From positions 10,115,000 to 10,178,999 of the forward strand of contig CM068316.1 in assembly GCA_034766995.1 (NCBI GenBank): a stretch of 64,000 nt of DNA. The letters are read 5' to 3'. A program made the position numbers and the translations under genes. Below are positions 13,839-25,744 of this stretch, one piece after another; positions within the stretch are counted from its first letter, which is position 1; each line of letters begins with the position of its first letter. The stretch is from Acanthacorydalis orientalis. Its lineage: Eukaryota; Arthropoda; Insecta; Megaloptera; Corydalidae. The notes beneath the pieces were generated by a model, which was given only the letters and a program-made list of their open reading frames with translations, had not been told where the DNA came from and made no database searches.

Positions 13839-14480
13839 CATTATCAGAATTATATTGTTTTCTATGAAGTATATGTAATATTTTATCAAATCGTATACAA
13901 ATATATACACTTTGAAGTTTAACAATATTTTTATTTATTTAATTTTTAAATTTTCAATATTTTTTTTAAAAAAAAATAAAAACAAATATAAAATTAGAAT
14001 TTAATTTAGTATTAACAAAATAGATACTTTTTCATTTTTCATTAGAATATTGCGATTTCAATTTATTATTCTATTAAAAAAATTAAATAATTTGATTTGT
14101 ATCAGCAAAAAATATAGAGATTAATTTTGTGTAAATTGAACGAATTAAACATTAATTAAAAAAATAAAATGAAAATTTAAATAAATTACACAAAAAAACA
14201 TTCATTACAAATAATATTTGTTTTTTTATAGTTAAATTTAATTAAATCCAGTACAGTGAAATTGTAAACTAGAATGTAAATAAAACTGTACTTTTGTATA
14301 AAATTTTATTCATTGTCAACGAAATTTCATGTACTTCATTTCGGTATTTCCTAGAATTCATTTTAAATTTCAAATAAATTCAGCATTGCAGTACTCACAT
14401 GCTATTTTCAAATGTAAAATGTGATCAAGAATTTAAAAGTACAAATAATACGTAAAATAATGTTACTTGAAAATGTTGAA

Positions 14481-14485
14481 AATAT

Positions 14486-14536
<51 letters not shown>

Positions 14537-14605
14537 TACATACTCGTATATATAATATAACACACACACATGTTTATATATATACATATGAGTGTGTGTA
14601 TTTGT
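14481..14605. repeat. Compound (AT)n / (ACAC) / (TGTG) region
   Basis: An AT run to about 14533 is followed by CGTACATA, a TATA stretch, ACACACACA, TATATATA and GTGTGTGT. It is a mosaic microsatellite whose ACAC and GTGT blocks are complementary. Confidence 0.85.
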
Positions 14606-14780
14606 GCGGTATATTTATGTGTATGAAAATATTAAATAATTATTTTTATGATTGTATTTTTTATTTATAAACAAAGAAAGAATATTCAAATATTATAATT
14701 TGTAAACTTAAATTATTTTATAACTTTCAAAACTGAAAAAATGTATACAATTTATTAAATTAATGCTGGTAGGAGCAGAG

Positions 14781-14781
<1 letters not shown>

Positions 14782-14820
<39 letters not shown>
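14782..14820. repeat. (AT)n microsatellite
   Basis: Uninterrupted AT run. Confidence 0.9.
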
Positions 14821-14821
<1 letters not shown>

Positions 14822-15965
14822 CTGCGACTGATTTTCAGTTTCAACTTTTCTAAAATGGAGGTCGTTCTTTTTATTTTTTACGTGTTTTCTTTTTTTTGGA
14901 TTTCAAATAACTTCCATTATCTCTAACTGTAAATACAATAGTAGTTCGAAATTTTGAGTCATACATTTCAAATAGAATTTAAATAGGGTTGAGGAACAAT
15001 CCAGGTAATGCTTTTTTTAAACTAAGCTATATTGAGATTTGAATAGATCCACACATTATCTGAACGTGAGAGTCACTCTTTTTTCTTATGTGGAAGGGTT
15101 CTTAAGGAAAGTTATTCAACAAAGAATTAAATATTTAGACGGAATTTAAGGCTAACATCTAACTTGATATAATGATTTTAAAGACGAAAAGTCTGGGAAA
15201 GGTCGGAGAAAAGGCCATAAAAAGACAGTAATTGCAAGAAAAGTGACACCCTTTTTGAAAATACACATTCAAATTTAATGTGTTAAAATATAATGAAATT
15301 AACAATTTTTGTAATTTAAACTTTATATTTTTCTTACATTGGCTCAAAAATTTTAAGTTAAAATTATGAGATAATTATGTTTGGAATTATTATTACATGA
15401 AAAATTATGTTATTGATTGTTCGGTTACCTATATTATTTTCAAAATATATTCATTGTTTTTTTATAAATTATTAGTATTATTAAAAATATATCTAGACAG
15501 ATGAAATTATATTTATATGTTTATATATATCATATACAACACAAAAAAGATTTATTTATTAAAAAAAATACACATTAATAAATATATTCAAACTGTAAAT
15601 AAACAAAATATAATGCAAACTTATAGTGGTATATAACTAATTTCTAAAAATTATTAGTTAGCAAAAATTACAAATTATGAAAATCCTATTAAAATTAAAA
15701 AAAAATACACACAAAGTACGTGTATTTAATAAACAACAGCATAAAAATAATATATAAGTAATTAATGCACTGTTCTTAATGCAAAAATGCAACAATAAAA
15801 ATATTTTTCATTCATTTCGTAGATATATTTTGAATTTAGTTATTTGAAGTTTAAGGTTGAATAAATAACTTTTATACTGAAGCTTAATATAAAACAGTGA
15901 ACATGAATTTTTCATAATCTGCCTATACTATTTTAAAAAATTGTTCTTACTTTCTCCAGTATTGA

Positions 15966-16042
15966 TTATATATATATATATATATATTACTTTTTTTGTA
16001 ATATATATATATATATATATATATTACTTTTTTTGTAATATA
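15966..16042. repeat. Duplicated (TA)n plus ATTAC-T7-GTAAT unit
   Basis: A TA run followed by ATTACTTTTTTTGTAAT occurs twice in direct tandem. The T7 tract is framed by ATTAC/GTAAT, which can form a five-base-pair stem. This looks like recent slippage of a whole composite unit rather than of single dinucleotides. Confidence 0.85.
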
Positions 16043-17224
16043 GGTCGTCAAAATGATCATAAAAATGATGCTTTTTCGAAGAAAAAAAAAACATATTTCT
16101 ATTTTATTAACTTTATGAACACTCATATATTTTGAGTGGATATCTTCTTATATATATATATATTTATATATACATATATAGTTGTAATGTATCTATATGT
16201 ACTTCGGTTTATGTAAAATCATTCGGTACTAGCAGAGCACTTTTAACGTACATGTATGCACGTTAAAGTTACTTGCAATGCCAATGTTATTCTAACTTGA
16301 TGTAACATATGCTCTGAAAGAAAATATATACTTCTTTAGAATAGAAATCTGTGTGTAAAATAATATATATATATATATGTAAGAAATATATATTTCGAAT
16401 ATGACAAACACATATGCTTCGTATTTTATCAAATATATATATTCGTATATACATATTTTGTATTAAACTAAAAAGTCAAACACAGAAACGAAGTTTTCAC
16501 CTAGTGTTGTTTTTTTTTCAAAAACACACATACACACACACACATATATATATATATATAATAAAATCTTAGAAGCAAAATGATTTCTTTGAAAGCATGA
16601 AATATCATTTTTGCGTTTCATTTCTTATGCAAATTTATGTTTGTTGAATTTATTATCAGATATTTTGTTATCATATTTTTAACAACGTTGATATACATGT
16701 ATATATATATATATATATATGACACAGATGAAAATTACACAATTTCGTGATTAAACTATCTAATAAAATATTCAGTCATCAGTAATAATATTCAAAAGTT
16801 TTGTGTCCACGAAACATTTGGAATTATAAACGTTCGTTATGTAGACATGTGCTTGTAAGCAGACAGATTTTCATCTCATTTTATGTTTAGTATATATATA
16901 TATATATATACAGGTAGATAGACAAACAGACAAAGAACTGTATCTGATTGATGCATTGAATAATTATAGTGAATTATATTATATTTTTAGATTTCATTTG
17001 AAAACGAAATTAAATTAGTCAGTTTTTGTATTAATATTTGAATATATAAATTTTTGTAGAACATGTTCAATAGTCTGATTTAAAATCTTTAAGTCTAAAA
17101 TAATATATGAAAAATAAGACTTCATAATTTCAAAAGTATCTGTGAAATAAAATACAAATGATTAATATTTTAACTAGTTATATCTAACAAATATTAACAG
17201 TAACTGTTATTTATAGACATAGTA

Positions 17225-17764
17225 TTAGGTTGATAGAAAAATTATTTTATGACCTTCAAATTCATGTATATTTTTTTATTTTTTGATTTTCTTTGTTTTA
17301 AGTACTCCAGAACTGTTAGATGATTAACATCTATCTTTTATGCCAGCTCTCGAATTTCTGTGCGTGGTTCTGATTCCACTAACACCTTTAGTTGGTCGTT
17401 ATGAAATGAAGAAAGGCGCCCGCAACCTTCTTCATCTTGAAGGCTCTCGTCCTCAGTACGAAATTTATGGAACCATTATTACACCGTATGTTCCTTAATA
17501 GTACCCACACCAAACACATCGTTTAGTTTACGAGCAATTTCTACCGCTGCACCACCCGTTTTGAACTCATACAAAAAATGCTCTCATTTGCTTCTTTTTC
17601 ATCTTTGACTCAATAGTCCAATTTCAAGCAAAATTAATAATAAAATCAAAGTCGATGTTATCAAATACAGACTGATATCAACACAATGAATGACACTTTC
17701 ATTGAAAAAATTAAGGATAGAATTCAGAAAACAAAAACCGCAATTATTTTCCTACCAATCTAAT
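17225..17764 (-). mobile_element. Mariner deletion derivative, copy 4 (minus)
   Basis: Minus-strand copy with recognisable ends on both sides: TTAGGTTGATAGAAAAATTA at the left and AAAACCGCAATTATTTTCC plus TACCAATCTAATA at the right. Read on the minus strand it keeps the leader, a damaged MEK start near 17611, the GGAAVE- and RKLNDVFGVGT-like stretch, then FRTEDESLQDEEGCGR and LVESEPRTEIRELA in shifting frames, then the internal junction straight to the 3' terminus. The frame is broken by indels and stops. Same architecture and length class as copies 2 and 3. Confidence 0.88.
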
Positions 17765-19397
17765 ATAACTATTATTCATTGTAAAAACTTCTGATTAAAA
17801 CTTTTTCATTTAAGAAAAACTAATTGTTATATATGTTTCATTCATTATATTTCTGAAATTTAATAACTAAATTTATTTTATAATTTTATATATACTTTAA
17901 ATATAAATATATCCTTAAAAAACATACTTAAATACTTAAGGATGAGATTTGAAAGTTATGAGAAGTTGCAGAAATATTAATTGATGAAAATTGTGTATTA
18001 TGCCAAATTTTTAATCGATTATCTGTACTATTTATGATTAATTTTAATTTAAATGTACAATAGATTTATTGAAAAAAATATTAATTTATTGAACAATTGA
18101 AATTGTTGAATGTAACAAAATAACGTATAAAATTGAGAATTAATTCAAATCTTTCATGTGTGTAGTTGATAAATAGCGGAAAATTTGTGTTCATGGATTT
18201 CCAATACCGTTTTAGAGAAATTTATAATAATTAATCTAAATTGGGCTATTTTACAGTTTTCTGGTTGATAGACTGTAAAAAATTGGCACATCAAAGATAA
18301 CTGTTAACGAGACTATTAAAGATTTCTATAACAAATATGTAACTTAGTCTTTATTTCTTTAGTATTTTTTGGGTATTATTTTCTCACTCATATTTCCTAA
18401 AGTATGCAATTTTCTATTATTAGCTATGATTGAATATTATAATGTTGTCATTTTTAACACTGTAAAAAATGATTAATATTGTAATTAATAAAAATATTAA
18501 ATATTACAATTAATCAATTTAATATTTGAATATAAAGTATTATTTTGAATCAATAATGAATGTGAAAAAAATGTTTCAACTAATTGAAATCAAATCAATT
18601 TTACATTCGAATCTAATGCCGTGATAAGTCATTATATTAATAAATATAATTGAAATGATTGTCAGAAAGGGGAATAAATTCAATTTCAAGGGAAAATAAA
18701 TTCAATTTTAGAGCACCAGGTATCATATATGTCATGTATTTCTTTATTTACAATATATACATATATATATATATATATATGGAATTTCGGATATTCTCGT
18801 CTCATATTCTATCTTAGAAATTCTTTAAAAATAAGATTGATCTTAATTTCGAAAATCGAATTTTTTAATAAATATTTTTAATGAATGCTCGTGTTTTAAC
18901 ATTAAAAAAAATTTTATTTAATTTCATGGTAGATTAATATACACCGTTTCTTCTGTAAAACAAATTAAACCGCTTGTTGACAAATACCTAGTTTAAACTT
19001 GATAAAATACACTTTAAAAGTTTGTTTGGTTTGGTGTTGTTAAGTAGTAGGTAGACTTTTAGATTGATATCAACCAATGTTTGTGTGTTAACGGTTTCGT
19101 TTAGCTGGTTTTCTCGTTTATTTCTTGAAATGGACGGAGTAAAAATGTGATCACGTAGATAAATATTTTATGAAACTACTATGCAATCATAAAATACTTT
19201 TAATGGAAATATATTACATTTAAATGGATTTTTAACGATTTAATACTACTTAATAGGATTTTTTTCTACAAAAATAGAAAATTTTATTATATAGTGTAAA
19301 GAAGCCAAAAAAGAAACCATAGAATTTCAATTCTTTTTTCTTAAGAATTTTCTAAATCAAATAATCTTTTCTCTCTCTCTCTCTTTCTATATATATA

Positions 19398-19446
<49 letters not shown>

Positions 19447-21434
19447 AGAATTATTGAACAAATATAGAAAGAAATATTGAAGAATCGAATATATGAACGA
19501 CTAGAAAAAAATAAAAAAATATTTAATGATTTTTTCATCACATGAACAAATGTTCAGATGATAATCTTGAATTTTAGATTAGGAATAAGGAATAATTGCA
19601 TAATTGTGATGTATCACAATTATACAATTCTATTGAAAATAGTTACGAAGATTTTATTTGTTTATTGTCTCTCTTATCTGTTCAAACGTATTTTGATTGT
19701 CCAGTAGCTATGGCTAATGCCGTACTTTATGAGTAATGTGACTATTTTTATTAGTATACTTTGAAAATCTTTTTATGTATAGTTCCGAAAGGATATGTAA
19801 ATAGTGGTTTTGGATATAATTTCTTCTTTTAAATAGTATGTTTACGGTTTACTGATATACTTTACTTTTCTACTGTGTTTATTTGTTCAATATAGTGTTT
19901 ATAATTGATTTTTTCAAGAGTTTGTGTTGTATTCGAAGTGACTGACAAAATCTATTTACACGCATACTCTTTGTCTATCTTTATCCATTTATCTATCTCT
20001 CTATTTATCTCTCTTTCTATTTATCTATTTCTCTCTCTATATATACAAAGATAGAGAGAAAGACGTTTGTGTTAAATATATGAAAAAAGAATATTTGTAA
20101 AAGGCCACCTAAATAAAGTTTCAGGAATGTATTGTAACAAATAAATGGATTTGTTTCGCATAAATAGATTGTTTGGTGATAATATAAACTTAATGCGAAT
20201 AAAAACTGAACGATTGTTTTTTCAATCTCCCATCAATTTTTATCCAATCTGCAAGAAAGAAAATAACATGGAAATTATCTTACACCGAACAAAAAAACGG
20301 AAATCGTTATAATAAAAACAAATAAGCGTTACAGAAACTTTCCGAACACAAATAAAAAGCATTTATTTGTTGAGGCAAAAGTTCGCGACAGATGAAAATG
20401 AACAGGGGAAAATTTGAAAATCAAACAAAATGAAGGGTGATGTAATTAAGTCAAAACTACGAATCCGTTGCATAAACGTTGCTGTATGACTCGGAATGCT
20501 ATTGTCTTTCGAGAGTAACAACGTTAAATGAAAGTTTTAATTTGTCTGTTAAAATATACAAAAGCGTTTCGTGAGTCATCTCTTTCGGTCGAAGTTCTAT
20601 TATTTATACAACTAATACGTATACCAGTTATTTTAACTGAAAGAAAACTGATTAAACAGTTTCACCCATTACGCACGGAACGACATTAAAATCTGTACTG
20701 TAATTGAAATAAGTTTTAATGACAGAGATTTTCATAAAATTTCATACATTAATCTGTCTTTGTAATTGTACCTTGCTTGTTAATCTTTTGTAGAATTTAA
20801 TTTCTACTAACTAAAATATATGATTTAAGTAATATAATATGAAACATTGTTCTTAAAAATATGAAATACACTTAGTTATTATGTACATATTCTAATCATT
20901 TAACTTTATTATTTTCCAATGAAAACTATTAGACAAAATTATCAAAAAATATAAATTTCAACTCGATTTTATAACACATTAAATTTATATCTGAAACGAT
21001 CTGTTTATAATGAAAGAAAAAAAAGCTTCTATTAAAAACAAACAAATATGAATACGTTCATTCCGAATTCAGATTAGAATCCAAGTACCTAATAAAAACG
21101 ATACAACTAAAATAACAATACAATCTAAATATGGCTATTTGTAATTGTGGATCATTTATATTCTAGATGTGATTCTATACACGGATGTTATGGCAGAAAT
21201 ACAAGACCACACGAATGAGGTTTATGTATTCTGAATGTGATTTTGAATTTTGGATCATTTTGATGTAAATGAGTATATATTATAATATTGAAATGAGGAT
21301 GAAAAACAGATATGCACTATGAAATTTTAATCAAAAATGTTAAACGTGATAACTGGTCTAATTTGAATGAGAATTATTAGCTAGATAATATAGTACAATA
21401 TTTATTTCTAGTAACTTTTAATAATATATATCTA

Positions 21435-21437
<3 letters not shown>
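17765..21437. other. Non-coding DNA with pyrimidine-rich tract
   Basis: No gene recognised. A short (AT)n lies near 18760-18780. A (TCTATT/TCTC)-type pyrimidine-rich tract runs from about 19972 to 20046 and ends in TATATATAC. The interval 20090-20700 has more balanced base composition and fewer simple repeats than its neighbours, but no ORF and no repeat partner in this window. Confidence 0.55.
19371..19442. repeat. (CT)n-(AT)n compound microsatellite
   Basis: About seven CT units, then TTCTATATATATATGC, then a long AT run ending near 19442. Confidence 0.9.

Positions 21438-21477
<40 letters not shown>
21438..21477. repeat. (AT)n at the left edge of a MITE
   Basis: AT run that ends exactly where the foldback MITE begins, so the MITE probably inserted at a TA of this array. 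Confidence 0.85.
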
Positions 21478-21481
<4 letters not shown>

Positions 21482-21676
21482 GGTGATTCAACTTAAGCTT
21501 CTACACGAAAGTATTAAGAAAATTAAAAAACATGTTATCCTCCATTTAGTATTTTAGTTCAATTCTATTTTGGGATTGAGTTGAACTAAAATATTAAATA
21601 AAAAATAACATGATTTTTCTTAATCTTTGCGCCTCCTTTTAATACTTCCACAAAGAGGCCTAAATTTAATTACACT
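21478..21676. mobile_element. Foldback MITE with long inverted arms
   Basis: About 200 bp with inverted repeats over nearly its full length. The left arm starts GGTGATTCAACTTAAGCTTC and continues through AAGTATTAAGAAAA, ACATGTTAT and TATTTTAGTTCAA. The right arm holds the complement of each block (TTGAACTAAAATA, ATAACATG, TTTTCTTAAT, TAATACTTCC, AGGCCT, ATTACAC) around a loop of about 14 nt at ATTTTGGGATTGAG. The arms differ by a short insertion of about 19 bp in the right arm and scattered substitutions. Microsatellite TA flanks the left end and ACTATA the right, which fits Tc1/mariner-type TA insertion. No coding sequence; mobilised, if at all, by another element's transposase. Confidence 0.75.
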
Positions 21677-21838
21677 ATACTCGTATATATTATTATTTTT
21701 TTATAATAAATGTAGTTAAAAGTTAATTTGTTTTTTGCATTATTAATTGGATAAAATTAAAGATGATTAAAAACACTGATTAATTACATATAATTATATG
21801 TTTGTATAAAAACATGACTTTAAAACCGGCTTTTTAAT

Positions 21839-21858
21839 TTATATATATATATATATAT

Positions 21859-21921
<63 letters not shown>
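21839..21921. repeat. Long (AT)n microsatellite
   Basis: About 80 bp of AT with a TATTATAT phase shift near 21859. It ends exactly at the right boundary of the mariner-2 element. Confidence 0.95.
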
Positions 21922-21922
<1 letters not shown>

Positions 21923-22603
21923 TATAGATGATACTTTAGTTCAAGAAATGAGCCCAAAAAAATTAAACCTCATGTGGTCGATTATATGACATTATTTCCT
22001 TTTGAAAATGTTCACCTTTGAATTGTATGCTCTTTTATACACTATCCACACGTAGTAAACTTCATAGAACCCGTTGTTTGCTGTGTAGAGAGTCCTTAGC
22101 AGATCCGTGACATTCTGAGACACTCTGTGACAATTTTGTGTACACTTCCATATAAAATATTCATTCTTTTAGCAAACTGTCGAGGTTAAATTCGTATGTC
22201 ATCCAAGATTTTCGTTGCTCGTGAAATTTACTTAAGTGTTGTAGAAGATGTAGAATGATCTATTCTGGAATCATCAGTGATAGATTCTCGTTTATTTTTA
22301 AAAAATGTTTAAGTAATTTTAAAAAGCTGCAGTTTTTTTCAAAAGCTTCACTCATTTCTTGAAGTGTTTATAATTCATTTCAGCTACGCTTAACACAGTA
22401 ACGTACGAGATAACGTTGATCTTGCTGTAAAGTATCCATGGCATAACGACAACTTACACACTGAGACCATAACCGTTACCATAACAATTACGCTCGAAAT
22501 AATGAGCAGTAACAACCAATATCAATCCAATAAAACCTAATAAAGCACCCATAGTGGTGATAGTCAAAAATACAGCGCCATTCCATAAATCAAATAATCA
22601 ATC

Positions 22604-22606
<3 letters not shown>
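21922..22606 (-). mobile_element. Second, distinct mariner derivative (minus)
   Basis: Minus-strand remnant of a mariner transposase unlike the seven-copy family. From ATG at 22439 it reads MDTLQQDQRYLVRYCVKRS, stops, and continues in shifting frames as LQEMSEAFEKNC, IRIQPRQFAKR, then NILYGSVHKIVTE and LRMSRIC. The last two blocks match the second helix-turn-helix region of mariner transposases (family knowledge). The reading then jumps to KSIQFKGEHFQKE, which resembles the transposase C-terminus (KCIQ-KGEYFEGD type). The whole D,D,D catalytic region between is missing. Leader of about 165 bp. The outer ends share a weak inverted match (TTTAGTTCAAGAAATGAG against TTTGATTTATGGAATGG), and (AT)n lies on both sides. 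Multiple stops and frameshifts; not functional. Confidence 0.65.

Positions 22607-22638
<32 letters not shown>
22607..22638. repeat. (AT)n at the other edge of the mariner derivative
   Basis: AT run abutting the 5' side of the minus-strand element. Together with 21839-21921 it suggests insertion into one AT array. Confidence 0.85.
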
Positions 22639-22640
<2 letters not shown>

Positions 22641-22641
<1 letters not shown>

Positions 22642-22725
22642 GGGTGATATTAAATAATAGTGGATTAATTGTTTACAATAAGTTGGAATTAATTTAATAT
22701 CACATAGTAGGGTGATACTAAACAA
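22641..22725. repeat. 12-bp inverted repeat, then partial direct repeat
   Basis: GTGATATTAAAT at 22644-22655 pairs perfectly with ATTTAATATCAC at 22692-22703. The start of the block (GGGTGATATTAAATA) is repeated in diverged form as GGGTGATACTAAACA at about 22710. It could be the end of an unrecognised transposon. Confidence 0.5.
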
Positions 22726-23265
22726 TTCAATCTCAATAGTGATATATTTGTGAAATACTGTGAATATTCATATTATGTTTATGAGTAACTGTGGGTGTTC
22801 AGGGATACGTCTTTAAACAAATAATACGTCTTGACTCATAGATAAAAAATGTATTTAAAACACGTTAAATACCTTTAATATATCTATCATTTGATAACTT
22901 TAATGCATCTAAAACGTCTACATACATATAAGACGTCTAACTCTTAACTTAGATAGTTTTCTGGCTTTGAACTGTGATGTATTTCGACTGTCTTGTGGTA
23001 ACTTGCTAGCCAAATAAATGTCAACGGGCACAGGGTGCTACACATAAATTTCGAGCCACGAGAACTGTAAGTTTTGACTACCGAAGTTTCATTATCGAGA
23101 AGTTTCTGTAGAAAATCGGGACACGAGACGAGGACTGCAAGAACGACAGAAGGTCATAGCCTCATTACGACATTGATGTGCTCGTCAATGGTCGTTGTAG
23201 TCGCAGGTCCGAATCCTTTAGCCAGTACTCTGGTCTCTTGAACCGATAGTACAGATTAGACAGGC
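22726..23265. other. GC-richer segment of unknown nature
   Basis: From about 22960 to 23260 the sequence has clearly higher GC and CpG than the flanks, with no ORF of note. GTCCGAATCC near 23208 resembles a tRNA B box, but no paired A box or cloverleaf was found. Possibly part of an LTR, a decayed element or a regulatory region; I cannot decide. Confidence 0.4.
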
Positions 23266-24026
23266 TTATATATATATATATAATTCAACTATTATATTAA
23301 TCATGAATATAACGAAATCATGATTAAAGTGAATATTTTACATAGATTTTATTTCATGTATATTTTCTCAACACTCCTATAATGAGCTTGTTTCATATAC
23401 CGGATATATCGATTTTTTACCTAATTGGTAATATGTCATTTTTAATAAGAGGAAAAGATAATAGTTATCTGTATTTTAAATTACAAAATGTCTTAAAGTC
23501 CCTCAATATTGTTATTATTTTCAAAATGATATTTTGTTAATACAAATGATGAATATATTAATATTTTTCTACAAATGAATGCATGTATTATTTATATATC
23601 ACATTTATTTTTTAATTAATTAATTATTATATTTTTTACTTTCTAACATAATATTCAATCATATTATTGGGATTTTTGAAAAAGATATGTATATATATAT
23701 ATATACATATATATATGAATAGATAGATATTCAGAAGTTTTAAACATCCTTACTTTTATAAAATATAGTTTTATTACTTAAAAAATTTAAATATACTTTT
23801 AAATTTTAGAATAAGTAAAATATTCTGTATTTATTTTAAAAAAATAATTGTTTGGGTATTTATTTCGAGCGGCTTTTTTCTTACAATGAGATAGGTATAA
23901 ATTGCACACAAATTAGTAAAAAAAAGAATAAATTAATTGTTTATTCTAAAATATTAAAATAGAAAGCATAAAATATTTAATATATTTAAAATTATTGATT
24001 AGTAAATAATCATATCAGGTATTTAA

Positions 24027-24086
<60 letters not shown>

Positions 24087-25099
24087 TTTTATATCCTTGA
24101 AAATCCACTGATGAATAAGCATTTTTTCTAATTTTGGCAGATATAAATTATCCATTACATTTGAATTATTCATTAATTGTTACCTCACTGTTCCACCTAA
24201 ATATGGTTAAAATAATTTTCACTCCATTATGTACATATTTCAGAGAAATTTTAAAAACAATAAATTAGAAATTTAATTACAAAATTGGAAGTACAGAAGT
24301 AGTTGATATTAAATCTAATAATAATTTTCTGCTTAGTAATTTAAATACCCTATCTTAATGAATGGAAAAAGACATTTTAATTTCTAAATAAATTTATGAA
24401 TGTTTATTGAATGAGAAATTTATTTAACTTTCTAATATGTTCAAAAATTAGTAAAAGAGAAAATAATAAAAAAATATTCCTTAGAAAAATCATTTACGAA
24501 TTTGGAAAATACAAAACTACAGAAATGCTTATATATTTGTTCGGATCTATAAAAGTCATTGGTTAATTTATATAATCACTTAAATGTCTTGCTCATATAA
24601 AACATTCTTGGAATATACTTCTTTAATCGTGACAAAAAAATGGATATAAAAGGACCGGTGTTATTGAATTTTGATAACATTTTAAAAATATTCTAAAAGG
24701 AGAACAGGATAAAAACAAATCCTTAGCCAAAACATTCTTGGAATCGACATAAATGTTCAAATATTTTTTGAAACTGACAAAATTTATTGGTAAATTAATA
24801 TATTTATTTAATAATAAAGCCACTTAAATAATAAAAACGTACAAAATAAAAACAAATGGATGTATAAAAGTTGATATTCATGAATATTAAGTTAAAATAA
24901 TACTGTATTAGAAATCTGTATTTTATTTCCATGATTTAAGTATTAAAAAGTTGTGTTTTCTATTTTTTCAAACATAATTATAGAAAAAAAATATGTTCAC
25001 TTCAATCAATATATATATTTCATATTAAAAGTATGTTGAATTCTTGAAGTTATTTTTTCATAGTCAAAAGTATTTGTTTAATATATATATATATACATA
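23266..25099. other. AT-rich non-coding DNA
   Basis: No gene recognised. Short (AT)n tracts lie at 23266-23282, 23690-23715 and 25081-25095. A 16-base direct repeat (AAAACATTCTTGGAAT) occurs at about 24599 and 24730. Confidence 0.6.
24031..24085. repeat. (AT)n microsatellite
   Basis: Uninterrupted AT run of about 54 bp. Confidence 0.95.
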
Positions 25100-25450
25100 A
25101 AAACTTTTTTTTAGAACCGTCTATATTGCACGAATATGCAGAATATTGAGAAATGAAAAGAAACCTGAGAATATATTGATGGAAATAGTTGAAACAGTTG
25201 AGATAAGAAACCCTGATAAAATAGTTGAATGTAAAACTATTCTAAGAAGTTTCTTACATCGAGAAAAGTACTCTTGCATAGATACTATTGAATTTTTTTA
25301 TCAAGTGATGAAACAGAATACTAACTCTGAACTATGCCAAGGAACATAAAACTAAAGCTCAGATTAGCCCCGAATAGTGTTTTCTATATAGACGAGTCGA
25401 AATTTGAAATGTTTGTTTCTAAGTGCCGATGGCGTATTTGCATCTTGCAA
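25100..25450 (+). pseudogene. Decayed Tc1-like transposase fragment
   Basis: Two adjacent pieces in different frames read like the middle of a Tc1-type transposase. The first (from about 25150) has ILRSFLHREKYSCID, which could be a decayed linker between the helix-turn-helix and catalytic regions. The second (about 25335-25425) contains AKEHKTKAQI and, after a frameshift, YIDESKFEMFVSK. Tc1-family proteins usually have an FAKEH-like motif shortly before a W..V.FSDESKF..F block, whose Asp is one of the catalytic DDE residues (family knowledge). No terminal repeats were found and the rest of the gene is missing or unrecognisable. Several stops. It could be an unrelated fragment with a chance DESKF. 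Confidence 0.5.
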
Positions 25451-25744
25451 GTGATAGTTGATGTATTCGAATAAATTCCGGATTTAGTAATTAAAATTTT
25501 GTGTTTCGTCTTGTACGATCAAACGCATCATTATTTTTCGTAAACTGAATAGTTTGAGCCAATCATTTAATTAAATAACCGAAAGTAGACATAATTGGAT
25601 AGTCTTTTTCTGTTATTTGTATTAAAAATATATTTTAAATTAAATCCTAAGATTAAAATATCCATATTTTGTTAAATGAAACTTCTTTAGTCTCGTTGAG
25701 AGTATATTTTCAAAGAAGAAAAGAAGAAGTGTTACAGAAGTTGT

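Larger units (their letters stand above)
11731..17224. other. Long AT-rich non-coding stretch
   Basis: No gene or transposon seen. ORFs of 60 to 77 codons in 12.0-15.3 kb have AT-driven composition and no motif. Short (AT)n tracts not listed separately occur near 16150-16183, 16363-16379, 16694-16720 and 16892-16910, and a (CA)n-(TA)n tract lies at about 16526-16561. The segment 13920-14330 is extremely AT-rich and of low complexity. Confidence 0.6.

Noticed and set aside
23203..23216. tRNA gene or tRNA-derived SINE (B-box-like GGTCCGAATCC)
   Set aside because: No A box at proper spacing, no cloverleaf and no tail; a single motif is not enough.
24599..24745. Tandem duplication marked by AAAACATTCTTGGAAT twice
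   Set aside because: Beyond this 16-base match the flanks align only weakly; it may be chance or an old trace.
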